DNA of 64,000 bases from Arthrobacter sp. NicSoilB8. GTDB taxonomy: Bacteria > Actinomycetota > Actinomycetes > Actinomycetales > Micrococcaceae. Position 1 is the stretch's first letter. Every line of letters begins with the position of its first letter. The stretch lies in assembly GCF_019977355.1 (NCBI RefSeq), contig NZ_AP024655.1, positions 1,612,001 to 1,676,000 of the forward strand, given 5' to 3'. The position numbers were made by a program, and so were the translations under genes. Shown here piece after piece: positions 8,956-18,219 of this stretch. The notes under the pieces were generated by a model, which worked only from the letters and a program-made list of their open reading frames with translations, searched no databases and had not been told where the DNA came from.

Positions 8956-9550
8956 CCCGAAGGATCCGGAAGGACTTGGCAGTGCTCTCCCGGGTCACGG
9001 TGAAGCTGGGGTCCAGCTCCGCTGCCAGCCAGCGCTGCAGCGAGTCCGAGCCGAGGTTCTTCTGGACCACAAGCCAGGCTGATCCGCCCGGCGCCAGCCG
9101 GGGAATCCACAGGCGCAGGAGGGCATGAAGCTCGTCCTTGCCGATCCGGATCGGCGGGTTGGACCAGATGGTGTCAAAACGCAGTTCCGGGTCCACGGCC
9201 TCCGGTGTGCTGGCGGTGATATTGCTCAGTCCCAATAGTGCGGCGTTTTCATTGGTCAGCGTCACGCAGCGTTCATTCACGTCCACCGCATAGACCCGGG
9301 CATGCGGTGCACGCAGGGCCATGGTCAGGGCGATCGGTCCCCAGCCGCAGCCGATATCGAGCAGGTTGCCCTGCGGAGCCGGGGCCGGGACGTCGGCGAG
9401 CAACACGGCGGTTCCCTTGTCGATCCCGTCCGGGCTGAAGATCCCTGAGGACGTCTGCAACCGGCGCGTCTCACCGGCAAGATCCACAATGAGCGGCTTG
9501 CGGGTGAAGGGCCCGGCGGGCTGGGCGCTGAAATAGTGTGCAGACTCCAT
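8936..9550 (-). CDS. Class I SAM-dependent methyltransferase, RsmC/RlmG-like
   Basis: A 204-residue protein with a Rossmann SAM site (DIGCGWGPIALTMALRAP, about residues 60-77) and the catalytic motif NPPIR at about residue 130, typical of MTS-domain N2-guanine rRNA methyltransferases. Only the catalytic C-terminal half of RsmC is present, as in many actinobacteria. Starting at MESAHYFSA removes a 37-residue arginine-rich extension of the longest frame. A TAATCT box 8 nt upstream (9564-9559) suggests a nearly leaderless mRNA. The substrate is inferred from the family; it could act on another RNA. Confidence 0.82.
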   Translation of the reverse strand: MESAHYFSAQPAGPFTRKPLIVDLAGETRRLQTSSGIFSPDGIDKGTAVLLADVPAPAPQGNLLDIGCGWGPIALTMALRAPHARVYAVDVNERCVTLTNENAALLGLSNITASTPEAVDPELRFDTIWSNPPIRIGKDELHALLRLWIPRLAPGGSAWLVVQKNLGSDSLQRWLAAELDPSFTVTRESTAKSFRILRVRKASH

Positions 9551-9671
9551 AATGGGCCAGATTAGTTGGCGGGCCGCCCGAATGGGAAACCGGGTGCGGA
9601 CCCGGAAAGGGCTCCGCGAACGGTTGAGGCGGCCCCGGCCAACGGTGCGGCCAGGGAGCATCGCCGTCTGT

Positions 9672-9677
9672 TAGGCT
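9672..9677 (+). promoter_or_regulatory. -10 box upstream of hflX leader ORF
   Basis: TAGGCT ends 7 nt before the ATG at 9685, predicting a transcript that begins at the six-codon ORF. Confidence 0.55.
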
Positions 9678-10106
9678 TAAATACATGATCTTGAATTTCA
9701 AGTAGCCGGCACGGGCTTGATCCCGTTCCCGCAGCGACGCAGGTAACCGCCTTCCGCTCCGTGCGCCATCGCAAGGGTGAGTATGTTCACCCGCCGGCGC
9801 CCGAATCACTTGGAATCCAGCCGCTTTTCTTTGGCACGCATTTCGTTGACACCGTATTCGGCCCGCTTCCGGGTCCGGCTCAGCGGACGGCAATTACCTC
9901 ACTGTGTTCCCCACAGCCGGGCGCATTCTGTCGCCTCTCCTTTTCACCCAGCCACCGCTCCGCACGGAGCTCACCTGCCCCAGGCACCGTTGCTGCGGGC
10001 ACTCCAGGAGGCCTGCATGACCCCTCGCCGTCAGCCCAGCGCGAATACCGTCCCACAGAGCAACAATCGGCACTATTCTGAAATAGCCGAACCTTTAAAG
10101 GAGACC
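9678..10106 (+). promoter_or_regulatory. Long structured leader of hflX, candidate attenuator
   Basis: About 400 nt separate the predicted transcription start from hflX. TTCAAG (9697-9702) can pair either with CTTGAA inside the leader ORF (9690-9695) or with CTTGAA at 9716-9721. The second copy also lies in the loop of an ACGGG/CCCGT hairpin (9711-9727). Further hairpins are GGGTGA/TCACCC (9776-9793) and GCTCC/GGAGC (9957-9970). The frame of hflX is open back to GTG 9777, and ATG 10017 has an AGGAGG site, so part of this stretch may be coding. Confidence 0.45.
9685..9705 (+). CDS. Six-codon leaderless leader ORF (MILNFK) upstream of hflX
   Basis: ATG-ATC-TTG-AAT-TTC-AAG-TAG encodes MILNFK at the predicted 5' end of the hflX transcript, about 400 nt before hflX. 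The ORF overlaps pairing segments that could form alternative hairpins (see the leader entry). This is the layout of a ribosome-sensing attenuator. Translation and function are inferred. Confidence 0.4.
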   Translation: MILNFK

Positions 10107-11711
10107 ATGACCAGCCAGCCCAACACCGGACCCGATTCAGCCGCCCAGGACATGAGTCCTGAGGAGATCCAGGCTGTAATCGACCGGATCCTCTCCAAGG
10201 ACACCCCCGCCCCGAGCACCGGCCGCAGCTCCGGAACCGGTGCCAACGCCGCAGCCGCCGGGAGCGCCGGCGGCGCCAACGCGGTGCTCGGCAAAGCACA
10301 AGCCATCTCCCGCCTGGATGAGGTGTACACCAACTTCGACGGCGACCAGCAGGATCTCGAGGAGCGCCACGCGCTGCGCCGCAAGGCCGGCCTGTCCACC
10401 GAACTCGAAGACGTCACCGAGGTCGAATACCGGCAGTTGCGTCTGGAGCGAGTTGTCCTGGCCGGACTCTGGAGCGAAGGTACTCTCGCCGATGCCGAGA
10501 ATTCGCTGCGTGAACTTGCGGCCCTGGCTGAGACCGCCGGCTCGGAAGTTCTCGACGGGCTCGTCCAGCGTCGGGCCAAGCCCGATCCCGGAACCTTCCT
10601 CGGTTCCGGCAAGGCCCAGGAACTCAAGGCCATCGTGATGTCCACGGGTGCCGATACCGTCGTGGTCGACGCCGAACTGGCACCGTCCCAGCGACGTGGC
10701 TTGGAGGACATCGTCAAGGTCAAGGTCATCGACCGCACGGCGCTGATCCTGGACATCTTCGCGCAGCATGCCAAGAGCCGCGAAGGCAAGGCCCAGGTGG
10801 AACTGGCCCAGCTGGAATACCTGCTCCCGCGCCTGCGTGGCTGGGGTGAGTCGATGTCCCGCCAGGCCGGTGGCCAGGTGGGTGGCGCCGGCGCCGGCAT
10901 GGGTTCGCGTGGTCCTGGTGAGACGAAGATCGAACTGGACCGCCGCCGGATCCGCACCCGGATGGCCAAGCTGCGGCGTGAAATCGCCGCCATGAAGCCC
11001 GCCCGGGAAACGAAGCGCGCCAACCGCCGTCGCAATGCGGTGCCGTCAGTGGCGATCGCCGGCTACACCAACGCGGGGAAGTCCTCGTTGCTGAACCGGC
11101 TGACCGACGCCGGGGTGCTGGTGGAGAACGCCCTGTTCGCCACCCTGGACCCCACAGTTCGCAAGGCCGAAACCGCCGACGGCCTGGGCTACACCCTTGC
11201 GGACACCGTGGGATTTGTCCGCTCGTTGCCCACCCAGCTCGTGGAAGCGTTCCGCTCCACCCTGGAGGAAGTGGCCGACTCGGACCTGATCCTGCACGTC
11301 GTGGACGCATCGCACCCCGACCCCGAAGGCCAGATCGCCGCAGTCCGTACGGTCTTCAGCGAAGTCGACGCCCGCAAGGTTCCGGAGATCATTGTCCTGA
11401 ATAAAGCCGACGCCGCCGATCCGTTCGTCCTCGAACGGCTCAAGCAGCGCGAACCGCGCCACGTGGTGGTCTCGGCCCGCACGGGTGAAGGCATCCCGGA
11501 ACTGCTCAAGGCCATCAGCGACGGCATTCCGCGGCCCGGCGTGAAGCTTGAACTGCTGATCCCTTACAACCGCGGGGATCTGCTGAACAAGCTCCACGAG
11601 ACCGACGCCGAGATCCTGAGCCTGGACCACGAGGAAACCGGAACCCGTGCCGTGGTGATGGTGCGCGAAGGACTCGCCGCTGAACTGGATCCCTTCATCA
11701 GCAATGACTGA
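10107..11711 (+). CDS. hflX: GTPase HflX
   Basis: A 534-residue ribosome-splitting GTPase that rescues stalled or antibiotic-bound 50S subunits. The N-terminal HflX domain covers about 90-300, with the glycine-rich linker GGQVGGAGAGMGSRGPGETKIE. The G domain begins with G1 GYTNAGKS at about 319-326; G3 is DTVGF and G4 NKAD. The first 70 residues are low complexity. ATG 10107 (AAAGGAG, short 3-nt spacer) matches family N-termini. ATG 10017 has a better AGGAGG site at 5 nt and would add 30 residues. The dinG-like gene overlaps its end. Confidence 0.93.
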   Translation: MTSQPNTGPDSAAQDMSPEEIQAVIDRILSKDTPAPSTGRSSGTGANAAAAGSAGGANAVLGKAQAISRLDEVYTNFDGDQQDLEERHALRRKAGLSTELEDVTEVEYRQLRLERVVLAGLWSEGTLADAENSLRELAALAETAGSEVLDGLVQRRAKPDPGTFLGSGKAQELKAIVMSTGADTVVVDAELAPSQRRGLEDIVKVKVIDRTALILDIFAQHAKSREGKAQVELAQLEYLLPRLRGWGESMSRQAGGQVGGAGAGMGSRGPGETKIELDRRRIRTRMAKLRREIAAMKPARETKRANRRRNAVPSVAIAGYTNAGKSSLLNRLTDAGVLVENALFATLDPTVRKAETADGLGYTLADTVGFVRSLPTQLVEAFRSTLEEVADSDLILHVVDASHPDPEGQIAAVRTVFSEVDARKVPEIIVLNKADAADPFVLERLKQREPRHVVVSARTGEGIPELLKAISDGIPRPGVKLELLIPYNRGDLLNKLHETDAEILSLDHEETGTRAVVMVREGLAAELDPFISND

Positions 11712-13836
11712 GGCGGCGGTGAACAAGGCTGACGCTTCGTCTGAGGACGCTGAATCTGCCGAAACCGACGCGGACGCTGAATCTGCAGACGACCGGGTCG
11801 GAGGCGCGGCCGGCGAGGAGTTCGTGGTTGAACTGCTCGACCGTGCCGTGTCCGGCATGGGCGGCCAGAGCCGCGACGGCCAGCACGAAATGGCCCGGCA
11901 GGTGGCGCGCGCAATCGACAGCGGCGACCACCTGCTGGTCCAGGCCGGCACCGGCACCGGCAAGTCCTTGGCCTACCTGATACCGCTGATCGCCCATTCG
12001 CTGACCAGCGACAAGCCCACCTTGGTCTCCACGGCCACCCTGGCACTGCAGACGCAGATTGTCGGCCGCGACCTGCCCAGGCTGCTCAAGGCCATCACGC
12101 CGGCGCTGGAACGGCCCGTCAAGGTCGCCCTGGTGAAGGGGCGGGCCAACTATGTGTGCCGGCACAAGCTCGAAGGCGGCTTCCCGTCCGAGGAACCATC
12201 GGAGGGGCAGCTGTTCTCCCTCGGTGAGGACACGTCCGTGCCGCACTTCGCCGCCGCGCTCGGCGGCCCGTCCTCCCAGCTCGGCAAGGAGGTAGTCCGC
12301 CTGCGTGAATGGGCCGAGGAGACGGCGACGGGGGACCGGGACGAGCTCATGCCGGGTGTCACGGACCGCGCCTGGCGCCAGGTCTCGGTCACCTCCATGG
12401 AGTGCCTCGGAGCCCAGAAGTGCCCGCTCGCGGCCGAGTGCTTCAGCGAACTGGCGCGGCAAAATGCCGCCGACGCCGACGTCGTCGTCACCAACCATGC
12501 CATGCTCGCCGTCAGCGCCTTCGAAGGCTTGGCGGTCCTGCCCGAGTACGACGTCGTAGTGGTGGACGAGGCGCACGAACTCCAGGACCGCGTCACGGGA
12601 GCGGTCTCCGGCCAGCTCTCCGTGGCGATGGTGCACGCCGCCGCCTCCGGAGCCCGGAAGCACACGGGCATCACCGTGGACGCTTTGAACAATGCCGCCT
12701 CGCACCTGGAACTGGCCATTGACGGCGTACCCAGCGGGTTGATGCCCAACGGCCTGAACACCGAACAGCTGGACTGCATCGACCAGTTGCGCGACGCCTG
12801 CCGCGCCGCGCTGTCCGATTCCAAGGGGGACAGCTCCACGCCGGCCGACGGCGGACGCCAGCTCGCCCGGTCACGCCTGATGGTCATTCTGGAACTCTGC
12901 GAACGCCTCCTGGCCGCGCGCGAAAACCGCGAAGTTGTCTGGTTCTCCCGCAACAGCAGCTTCGACCCGGCGCAGGGCTACTCCCCGCCGGACGAGAGCG
13001 CGCCGGCCCTGATCAATGTTGCCCCGTTGAGCGTCGCGGGGCGTTTGCGTGAGGGACTGTTCGCGGACCACACCGTGATCCTGACCTCGGCCACGCTGGC
13101 CATCGGAGCGGCATTCGAGCCTGCCGCCGGAGGCCTCGGCCTCGTCGGCAGCGGTGCCCCGAGCTGGACCGGCGTCGACGTGGGATCCCCCTTCGACTAT
13201 CCCAAGCAGGGCATCCTCTACGTCGCCCGGCACTTGCCCAAGCCCGGCCGCGGGACATCCCCCGAGGCCTTGGACGAACTCGAGAAGCTGATCCGCGCCT
13301 CGGGCGGCGGTGCCCTGTGCCTGTTTTCTTCGCGGCGTGCGGCGGAGGAGGCGGCCGAGGCCATGCGGCCCCGGCTGGACGTCAGCATCCTGTGCCAGGG
13401 GGAGTCGAGCATGACGGCGCTCGTGCGGCAGTTCGCAGATGAGCCGGACACGTGCTTGTTCGGCACTATGTCACTGTGGCAGGGCGTGGACGTTCCCGGG
13501 GTGTCCTGCCGCCTGGTGGTCATTGACCGGATTCCGTTCCCCCGGCCGGATGATCCGCTCATGACGGCACGCTCTCGGGCAGTGGCCCAGGCCGGCGGCA
13601 ACGGCTTCATGTCCGTCTCGGCGACGCACGCCGCGATCCGCCTCGCGCAGGGGGCCGGACGGCTGATCCGCTCGACGTCGGACAAGGGTGTTGTGGCGGT
13701 GCTGGATTCGCGGCTGTCCACGGAGCGCTACGGCGGATTCCTCCGCGCAGCGCTTCCGCCCTTCTGGCCCACCACCGACCCTGCGATAGCCGTGGCCGCC
13801 CTGCAGCGCCTCGCGAAGGACTCCGGCCAGGACTAG
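11704..13836 (+). CDS. ATP-dependent DNA helicase, DinG/XPD family
   Basis: A 710-residue superfamily 2 helicase that unwinds DNA 5' to 3'. Walker A GTGTGKS is at about 83-89 and DEAH at about 288-291. Four cysteines, C152, C234, C240 and C246, form the iron-sulfur cluster of XPD/DinG helicases. The C-terminal motif VI QGAGRLIRS is present. The first 25 residues are acidic repeats. It overlaps hflX by 8 bp and is therefore co-expressed. Despite the nearby lexA and the DNA-repair context, no LexA box was found upstream of it. Confidence 0.92.
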   Translation: MTEAAVNKADASSEDAESAETDADAESADDRVGGAAGEEFVVELLDRAVSGMGGQSRDGQHEMARQVARAIDSGDHLLVQAGTGTGKSLAYLIPLIAHSLTSDKPTLVSTATLALQTQIVGRDLPRLLKAITPALERPVKVALVKGRANYVCRHKLEGGFPSEEPSEGQLFSLGEDTSVPHFAAALGGPSSQLGKEVVRLREWAEETATGDRDELMPGVTDRAWRQVSVTSMECLGAQKCPLAAECFSELARQNAADADVVVTNHAMLAVSAFEGLAVLPEYDVVVVDEAHELQDRVTGAVSGQLSVAMVHAAASGARKHTGITVDALNNAASHLELAIDGVPSGLMPNGLNTEQLDCIDQLRDACRAALSDSKGDSSTPADGGRQLARSRLMVILELCERLLAARENREVVWFSRNSSFDPAQGYSPPDESAPALINVAPLSVAGRLREGLFADHTVILTSATLAIGAAFEPAAGGLGLVGSGAPSWTGVDVGSPFDYPKQGILYVARHLPKPGRGTSPEALDELEKLIRASGGGALCLFSSRRAAEEAAEAMRPRLDVSILCQGESSMTALVRQFADEPDTCLFGTMSLWQGVDVPGVSCRLVVIDRIPFPRPDDPLMTARSRAVAQAGGNGFMSVSATHAAIRLAQGAGRLIRSTSDKGVVAVLDSRLSTERYGGFLRAALPPFWPTTDPAIAVAALQRLAKDSGQD

Positions 13837-13941
13837 AACTCCGGCGGGGCCGGAGTCAGGACCGGGCCTCGCGAAGGACTCCGGCCAGGACTAGAACTCC
13901 GGCCAGGACTAGGACTCCGGCGGGGCCGGAGTCAGGACCGG
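13808..13941 (+). repeat. Duplicated 3' end of the dinG-like gene and twin hairpins
   Basis: The last 29 coding bases plus stop and 9 bases (13808-13845) are repeated exactly at 13866-13903 (58-bp offset). The following GGGGCCGGAGTCAGGACCGG block recurs about 76 bp on. Each block holds a perfect hairpin with arms ACTCCGGC/GCCGGAGT and loop GGG (13838-13856 and 13914-13932). With no T-run they are only possible terminators between this gene and convergent lexA. Confidence 0.7.
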
Positions 13942-14021
13942 GGCCGGCACTAGGGCAGGGCCGGGGGCCGGAGCACCCGGATCGGCCATGTGGTCCGTGG
14001 TGGCTGCAGGGAGTGTGGTGG

Positions 14022-14771
14022 CTACAGGGAGCGGAGTACCGAGACGACCTTGCCCATGATCACGGCGTGATCGCCGAGGATGGGCTCGTACTGGGTGTTC
14101 TGCGGCAGCAGCCAGGTGTGGCCGTCGCGCTGGCGGAACGTCTTGACCGTGGCCTCGTCATCGAGCAGGGCGGCAACGATGTCACCGTTCACGGCGTCGC
14201 CCTGGCGGCGGACAACCACCCAGTCGCCGTCGCAGATGGCGGCATCGATCATCGAGTCGCCGGCCACCTTGAGCATGAAGAGTTCGCCGTGGCCCACGAG
14301 CTGGCGCGGCAGGGGCATGACGTCCTCCACCACCTGGTCGGCGAGGATTGGCCCGCCGGCCGCGATGCGTCCGACGAACGGCACCATGGCCGTGTCGGTG
14401 GCGCTGGCGAGTTCGGTGACGGAGAGGCCGCCGACGGCGCGGAGGCCGCTCGACTTCTCGACTCCCGAAATGGATGTGGTCCCCTCATCCAGGGTCAGTG
14501 GCATGAGCACTTCCATGGCCCGCGGGCGCTTGGGGTCGCGGCGCAGGTAGCCAAGTTTTTCAAGCTGGGAGAGCTGGTGGGTCACACTCGACAGGCTGGC
14601 GAGTCCGACCGTGTCGCCGATTTCCCGCATGGACGGCGGGTAGCCGTTGTCCGTGACGGAGCGCTGGATGGTCTCCAGGATTTTCTTCTGCCGGACGGTG
14701 AGGCTCTTGGGGGTCCGTGCGGGCTGGGCGCTCCGTGAGGTGGCCCTGCCGCCGGTGGCTTGAGTTGCCAT
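14022..14771 (-). CDS. lexA: SOS repressor LexA
   Basis: A 249-residue repressor of the SOS regulon. The winged helix-turn-helix covers about residues 24-90 ([26 protein letters not shown]). The peptidase half carries the self-cleavage bond A138-G139, nucleophile S173 (GDSM) and general base K210. RecA filaments trigger the cleavage. ATG 14771 is preferred to TTG 14780 because GGAAAGG lies at a usable distance from the ATG. LexA boxes in the divergent promoter region indicate autoregulation. Confidence 0.96.
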   Translation of the reverse strand: MATQATGGRATSRSAQPARTPKSLTVRQKKILETIQRSVTDNGYPPSMREIGDTVGLASLSSVTHQLSQLEKLGYLRRDPKRPRAMEVLMPLTLDEGTTSISGVEKSSGLRAVGGLSVTELASATDTAMVPFVGRIAAGGPILADQVVEDVMPLPRQLVGHGELFMLKVAGDSMIDAAICDGDWVVVRRQGDAVNGDIVAALLDDEATVKTFRQRDGHTWLLPQNTQYEPILGDHAVIMGKVVSVLRSL

Positions 14772-14924
14772 GTTCGCCAACGCCTTTCCGTTCCACCCGG
14801 TGGCCGTGGCTGCTGCCGCCGGGAACTTCCGGCCTGAAATGTCAGACCCTCCTGATCAACTGCCTATGAACGAGTTCACAGTGGTTGTTCCTTCCCTCAA
14901 AAGTAGGCCAGCCGGAGAGCTTTT

Positions 14925-14940
14925 TCAAACATTTGTTCTA
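14925..14940 (-). promoter_or_regulatory. Secondary LexA box near lexA
   Basis: TCAAACATTTGTTCTA matches TCGAACNNNNGTTCGA at 10 of 12 positions. It lies about 155 bp before lexA and 60 bp from the better box. Confidence 0.55.
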
Positions 14941-14991
14941 GCGAGTCTCGACATCGTTCGTTACTAAGTGCTAAAACAGAACAAGCAACAT

Positions 14992-15007
14992 TCGAATATG
15001 TGTTCGA
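14992..15007. promoter_or_regulatory. LexA (SOS) box between lexA and the LysM gene
   Basis: TCGAATATGTGTTCGA matches the SOS palindrome at 11 of 12 defined positions. It serves the divergent pair lexA (-) and LysM gene (+). The rest of the 353-bp spacer is AT-richer than its surroundings and holds a third, degenerate site at 15037-15052 with one perfect half (GTTCGA). Confidence 0.88.
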
Positions 15008-15124
15008 TACGAAGTTTCACTTACTGACTGCACAGTTCGGTTCTATGTTCGAAGGTTTGGCCGGTTGGCGGCGAGTACGTGGAGTACGCCGGGCGGCACC
15101 GTATGGTCCAGGAGGGCTCAGTTC

Positions 15125-15562
15125 ATGTCAGCAGCAAGCGCGTTTCACGGCACTTTTGTTCACGGCGTCACGGAACAGCACGGCAATGCACGTCGTTACG
15201 GGGCCGCGTCTTCCGCCGCCCGGTCGCAGCAGGTGCGGCAGCCAAAGCAGCCGCCGATGCGGCTCACGCGGCGTGGGCGCTTCGTCTTCTTCGGCGTCCC
15301 GCTGATCCTGCTGGCGGCGTTCATCCTGTCGTTTAGCGGGTTCCTCAACGCTCCCGCGAAGGCGGCGGATTCGGCGGACCAGCTCTCCGTGACACCCACC
15401 GTTTCCGTGACGGTGCAGCCGGGGGAGTCGCTCTGGGCCATTGCGGGGTCTGTGGCACCCGAGCGCGATCCCCGCGACGTCGTGGCCGACATCGTGCAGC
15501 TGAACAATCTCGATGCTGCGCGCGTGATGCCGGGCCAGCAGCTGTTTGTCCCGTCCAAATAG
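15125..15562 (+). CDS. LysM-domain membrane protein, SOS-linked (Rv2719c/DivS-like position)
   Basis: A 145-residue protein with a cytoplasmic N-terminal segment of 50 residues, one transmembrane helix at about 53-72, and an extracytoplasmic LysM domain at about 93-143 (VTVQPGESLWAIAGSVAP ... NNLDAARVMPGQQLFVP). LysM binds peptidoglycan. The start at 15125 has AGGAGGG with an 8-nt spacer. It is divergent from lexA and shares its SOS box. In Mycobacterium and Corynebacterium the gene in this place (Rv2719c, divS) is SOS-induced and blocks division. The same role is inferred here from position and domain only. Confidence 0.85.
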   Translation: MSAASAFHGTFVHGVTEQHGNARRYGAASSAARSQQVRQPKQPPMRLTRRGRFVFFGVPLILLAAFILSFSGFLNAPAKAADSADQLSVTPTVSVTVQPGESLWAIAGSVAPERDPRDVVADIVQLNNLDAARVMPGQQLFVPSK

Positions 15563-15618
15563 CATCCCGTAAGTACTGCCGCAGGCGTCACAGTTTCAGG
15601 GCCCGTCGAGCTACCACT

Positions 15619-15624
15619 TAAACT
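15619..15624 (+). promoter_or_regulatory. -10 box, leaderless promoter of hisC
   Basis: TAAACT ends 6 nt before the GTG at 15631. Confidence 0.65.
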
Positions 15625-15630
15625 GGTCAC

Positions 15631-16749
15631 GTGACTGACCAGCTTGAGCGCCTCAACCGACTGCCCCTTCGAACCAATCTCCGCGGCCTGCGGCCTTATG
15701 GCGCGCCCCAGCTGGACGTCCCCATCCTGCTCAACGTCAACGAGAACACTCACGGGGTTCCGGCCGATGTCCGCGCGGCCATTACTGAAGCAGTCAGCGC
15801 GGCCGCTGCCGGCCTGAACCGGTACCCGGACCGCGAGTTCACGCAATTGCGTGAAGCCCTCGCCGAGTACCTCGGCCACGGTCTCGACGCGGAGAACATC
15901 TGGGCCGCGAACGGTTCCAACGAGGTCCTCCAGCAAATCCTCCAGGCATTCGGCGGCCCCGGCCGGACCGCTCTCGGTTTCCCTCCCACCTACTCGATGT
16001 ACCCGCTGCTGGCCTCCGGCACGGATACGGGGTACATCGTCGGGGCCCGGGCGGCAGACTACGGACTCAGCGCGGAATCGGCAGCCCGGCAGGTCCGGGA
16101 ACTTCAGCCGAACATCGTCTTCCTCTGCTCCCCGAACAACCCCACCGGCACGGGTCTCGGACTTGATGTCGTCGAGGCCGTCTATGACGCGGGCGAGGCC
16201 AGCCAGACCGTCGTGATTGTCGACGAGGCCTACCACGAGTTCGCCCACGACGGAACGCCGAGTGCGCTCACACTGCTGCCCGGCCGGGAACGGCTCATCG
16301 TCTCGCGCACCATGAGCAAGGCCTTCGCCCTCGCCGGCGCGCGGCTCGGGTACATGGCCGCGGCTCCGGAAGTTGCCGACGCCCTGCGCCTGGTCCGTCT
16401 CCCGTACCACTTGTCCGCCATTACCCAGGCGACGGCCCTGGCTGCCCTGCAGCACCGGACGGCGCTCATGGCGGACGTCGAGGACATCAAGCGCCAGCGC
16501 GACAGGATCGTGTCCGAACTGACCCGGCTGGGCCTCACGCCGGCCGCGTCGGATTCGAACTACGTGTTCTTTGGCGGACTGGAGAACCCGCACGAAGTCT
16601 GGCAGGGCCTGCTGGATGCCGGAGTCCTCATTCGCGACGTCGGCATCCCGGGGCACCTTCGCGTGACCGCCGGCACTGAGACGGAAACCACAGCCTTCCT
16701 TGAAACCCTTGAACGCATCCTGACCAGCCCCGCAAAACTGCAGGCCTAG
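15631..16749 (+). CDS. hisC: Histidinol-phosphate aminotransferase
   Basis: A 372-residue class I/II PLP aminotransferase that converts imidazole-acetol phosphate to histidinol phosphate. The PLP lysine is K230 in [17 protein letters not shown]. Other fold-type I marks are NENTHG near the N-terminus, [10 protein letters not shown] and VDEAYHEF. Some actinobacterial HisC homologues prefer aromatic amino acids, but the position as first gene of a his cluster supports HisC. hisD is not seen just upstream. The GTG start is leaderless. hisB follows 70 bp later. Confidence 0.92.
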   Translation: MTDQLERLNRLPLRTNLRGLRPYGAPQLDVPILLNVNENTHGVPADVRAAITEAVSAAAAGLNRYPDREFTQLREALAEYLGHGLDAENIWAANGSNEVLQQILQAFGGPGRTALGFPPTYSMYPLLASGTDTGYIVGARAADYGLSAESAARQVRELQPNIVFLCSPNNPTGTGLGLDVVEAVYDAGEASQTVVIVDEAYHEFAHDGTPSALTLLPGRERLIVSRTMSKAFALAGARLGYMAAAPEVADALRLVRLPYHLSAITQATALAALQHRTALMADVEDIKRQRDRIVSELTRLGLTPAASDSNYVFFGGLENPHEVWQGLLDAGVLIRDVGIPGHLRVTAGTETETTAFLETLERILTSPAKLQA

Positions 16750-16819
16750 ACTTGACGGGGAGCCAGAGCGCCCCGCCAGACAGCCCAGCACCCTGCCTTC
16801 TTCCAAAGGACACATCTAC

Positions 16820-17446
16820 ATGAGCAACACCGGATCCACCGCCGCCGAGGGCCGGACCGCACGCATGGAACGGACCACCAGCGAGTCCTCGGTCCTGGTC
16901 GAGATCAACCTGGACGGCACCGGGGTCTCTGATATCAGCACGTCGGTCCCTTTCTATGACCACATGCTGACGGCCCTGAGCAAGCACTCCCTGATTGACA
17001 TGACCGTCAAGGCCACCGGAGACACCCATATCGATGTCCACCACACCGTTGAGGACGTGGCCATCACCTTCGGCGAGGTTCTGCGGACCGCCCTGGGCAA
17101 CAAGGCCGGGATCCGTCGCTTTGGCGAGGCGACCGTCCCACTGGATGAGGCTCTCGCGCAGGCCGTCGTCGACGTCTCCGGCCGTCCGTACCTGGTACAC
17201 GCCGGCGAACCGGCAGGCCAGGAATACCACCTGATCGGCGGCCACTTCACGGGCTCCCTCACCCGCCACGTCTTTGAGGCGATCACGCTTCACGCCGGGA
17301 TCTGCCTGCACATGAACGTCACTGCCGGACGCGACCCCCACCACATCGTCGAGGCCCAGTTCAAGGCCTTTGCCCGGGCACTGCGCGCGGCCGTCGAACC
17401 GGATCCCCGCGTCGAAGGCATTCCATCCACAAAGGGTGCCTTGTGA
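16820..17446 (+). CDS. hisB: Imidazoleglycerol-phosphate dehydratase
   Basis: A 208-residue, manganese-dependent dehydratase for the seventh step of histidine synthesis. The paired metal-binding repeats are visible: [13 protein letters not shown] with [11 protein letters not shown], and later GGHFTGSL with [17 protein letters not shown]. It is the monofunctional form without the phosphatase domain seen in enterobacteria. AAAGGA sits 10 nt before the ATG. The stop overlaps the hisH start (GTGA). Confidence 0.96.
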   Translation: MSNTGSTAAEGRTARMERTTSESSVLVEINLDGTGVSDISTSVPFYDHMLTALSKHSLIDMTVKATGDTHIDVHHTVEDVAITFGEVLRTALGNKAGIRRFGEATVPLDEALAQAVVDVSGRPYLVHAGEPAGQEYHLIGGHFTGSLTRHVFEAITLHAGICLHMNVTAGRDPHHIVEAQFKAFARALRAAVEPDPRVEGIPSTKGAL

Positions 17447-18219
17447 CCGGCCCGATACTCCGCGACGGCGCCATCATCGATCCCGCCGCCGGGACCAGGC
17501 CGGCCTCTCCGGAGGGAAAGCCCACCGTCACGGTGCTGGACTACGGCTCCGGGAATGTCCGCTCTGCCGTGCGTGCCCTGGAGCGGGCCGGCGCCGAGGT
17601 CATCCTCAGCTCCAAGCCCGAAGACGTCCTGAACGCCGACGGCCTCGTCGTCCCTGGCGTCGGTGCCTTCGAAACCGTCATGCGCGAACTCAAGGCCGTG
17701 GATGCCATCCGCATGATCGGCCGCCGTGTCGCCGGAGGTCGCCCCGTGCTTGCCATCTGCGTCGGGCTGCAGGTGCTGTTTGAGGCCGGCGTCGAGCACG
17801 GCACCGAAGCCGAAGGCATGGGGGAGTGGCCCGGTAAGGTCGAGCTGCTGCCCGCCGACGTCGTGCCCCACATGGGCTGGAACACCGTCTCCGTGCCTGT
17901 TGGGTCCAGACTGTTCGCGGGCGTTGAGGGCGAGCGCTTCTACTTCGTGCACTCCTACGGTGTCCAGCACTGGGACTTCGATGTCATCCAGCCCCGGATG
18001 GCCGCGCCCCTGGTGACGTGGTCAGAGCACGGTGCCCCGTTCATCGCGGCCGTCGAAAACGGACCGCTGTGCGCCACCCAGTTCCACCCGGAGAAGTCCG
18101 GCGATGCCGGCGCCCGGCTGCTGCGCAACTGGGTCCAGGGCCTGCGACCGGCAACCCCGGAATCCGCAGCTGCCGAGGCCGCAGCCGTGGAACCCGCGGC
18201 CCCGGAACAGACCGCCTAG
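17443..18219 (+). CDS. hisH: Imidazole glycerol phosphate synthase, glutamine amidotransferase subunit
   Basis: A 258-residue class I glutamine amidotransferase that supplies ammonia to HisF. The catalytic triad is C106 (AICVGLQ), H215 and E217 (FHPEKS). The first 28 residues precede the conserved [10 protein letters not shown] and form an extension. The last 25 residues are an Ala/Pro/Glu-rich tail. HisF is not in the window. The GTG start overlaps hisB by 4 bp. Confidence 0.95.
   Translation: MTGPILRDGAIIDPAAGTRPASPEGKPTVTVLDYGSGNVRSAVRALERAGAEVILSSKPEDVLNADGLVVPGVGAFETVMRELKAVDAIRMIGRRVAGGRPVLAICVGLQVLFEAGVEHGTEAEGMGEWPGKVELLPADVVPHMGWNTVSVPVGSRLFAGVEGERFYFVHSYGVQHWDFDVIQPRMAAPLVTWSEHGAPFIAAVENGPLCATQFHPEKSGDAGARLLRNWVQGLRPATPESAAAEAAAVEPAAPEQTA

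Noticed and set aside
9711..9727. GGGCTTGAATCCC resembling a tRNA T-arm end
   Set aside because: No acceptor, D or anticodon arms can be drawn around it; read instead as part of the hflX leader.
14013..14738. 241-codon plus-strand frame opposite lexA
   Set aside because: Shadow of lexA, whose helix-turn-helix and catalytic residues are complete on the other strand.
15196..16815. 539-codon minus-strand frame opposite hisC
   Set aside because: Shadow frame; no domain and it crosses the hisC leaderless promoter.
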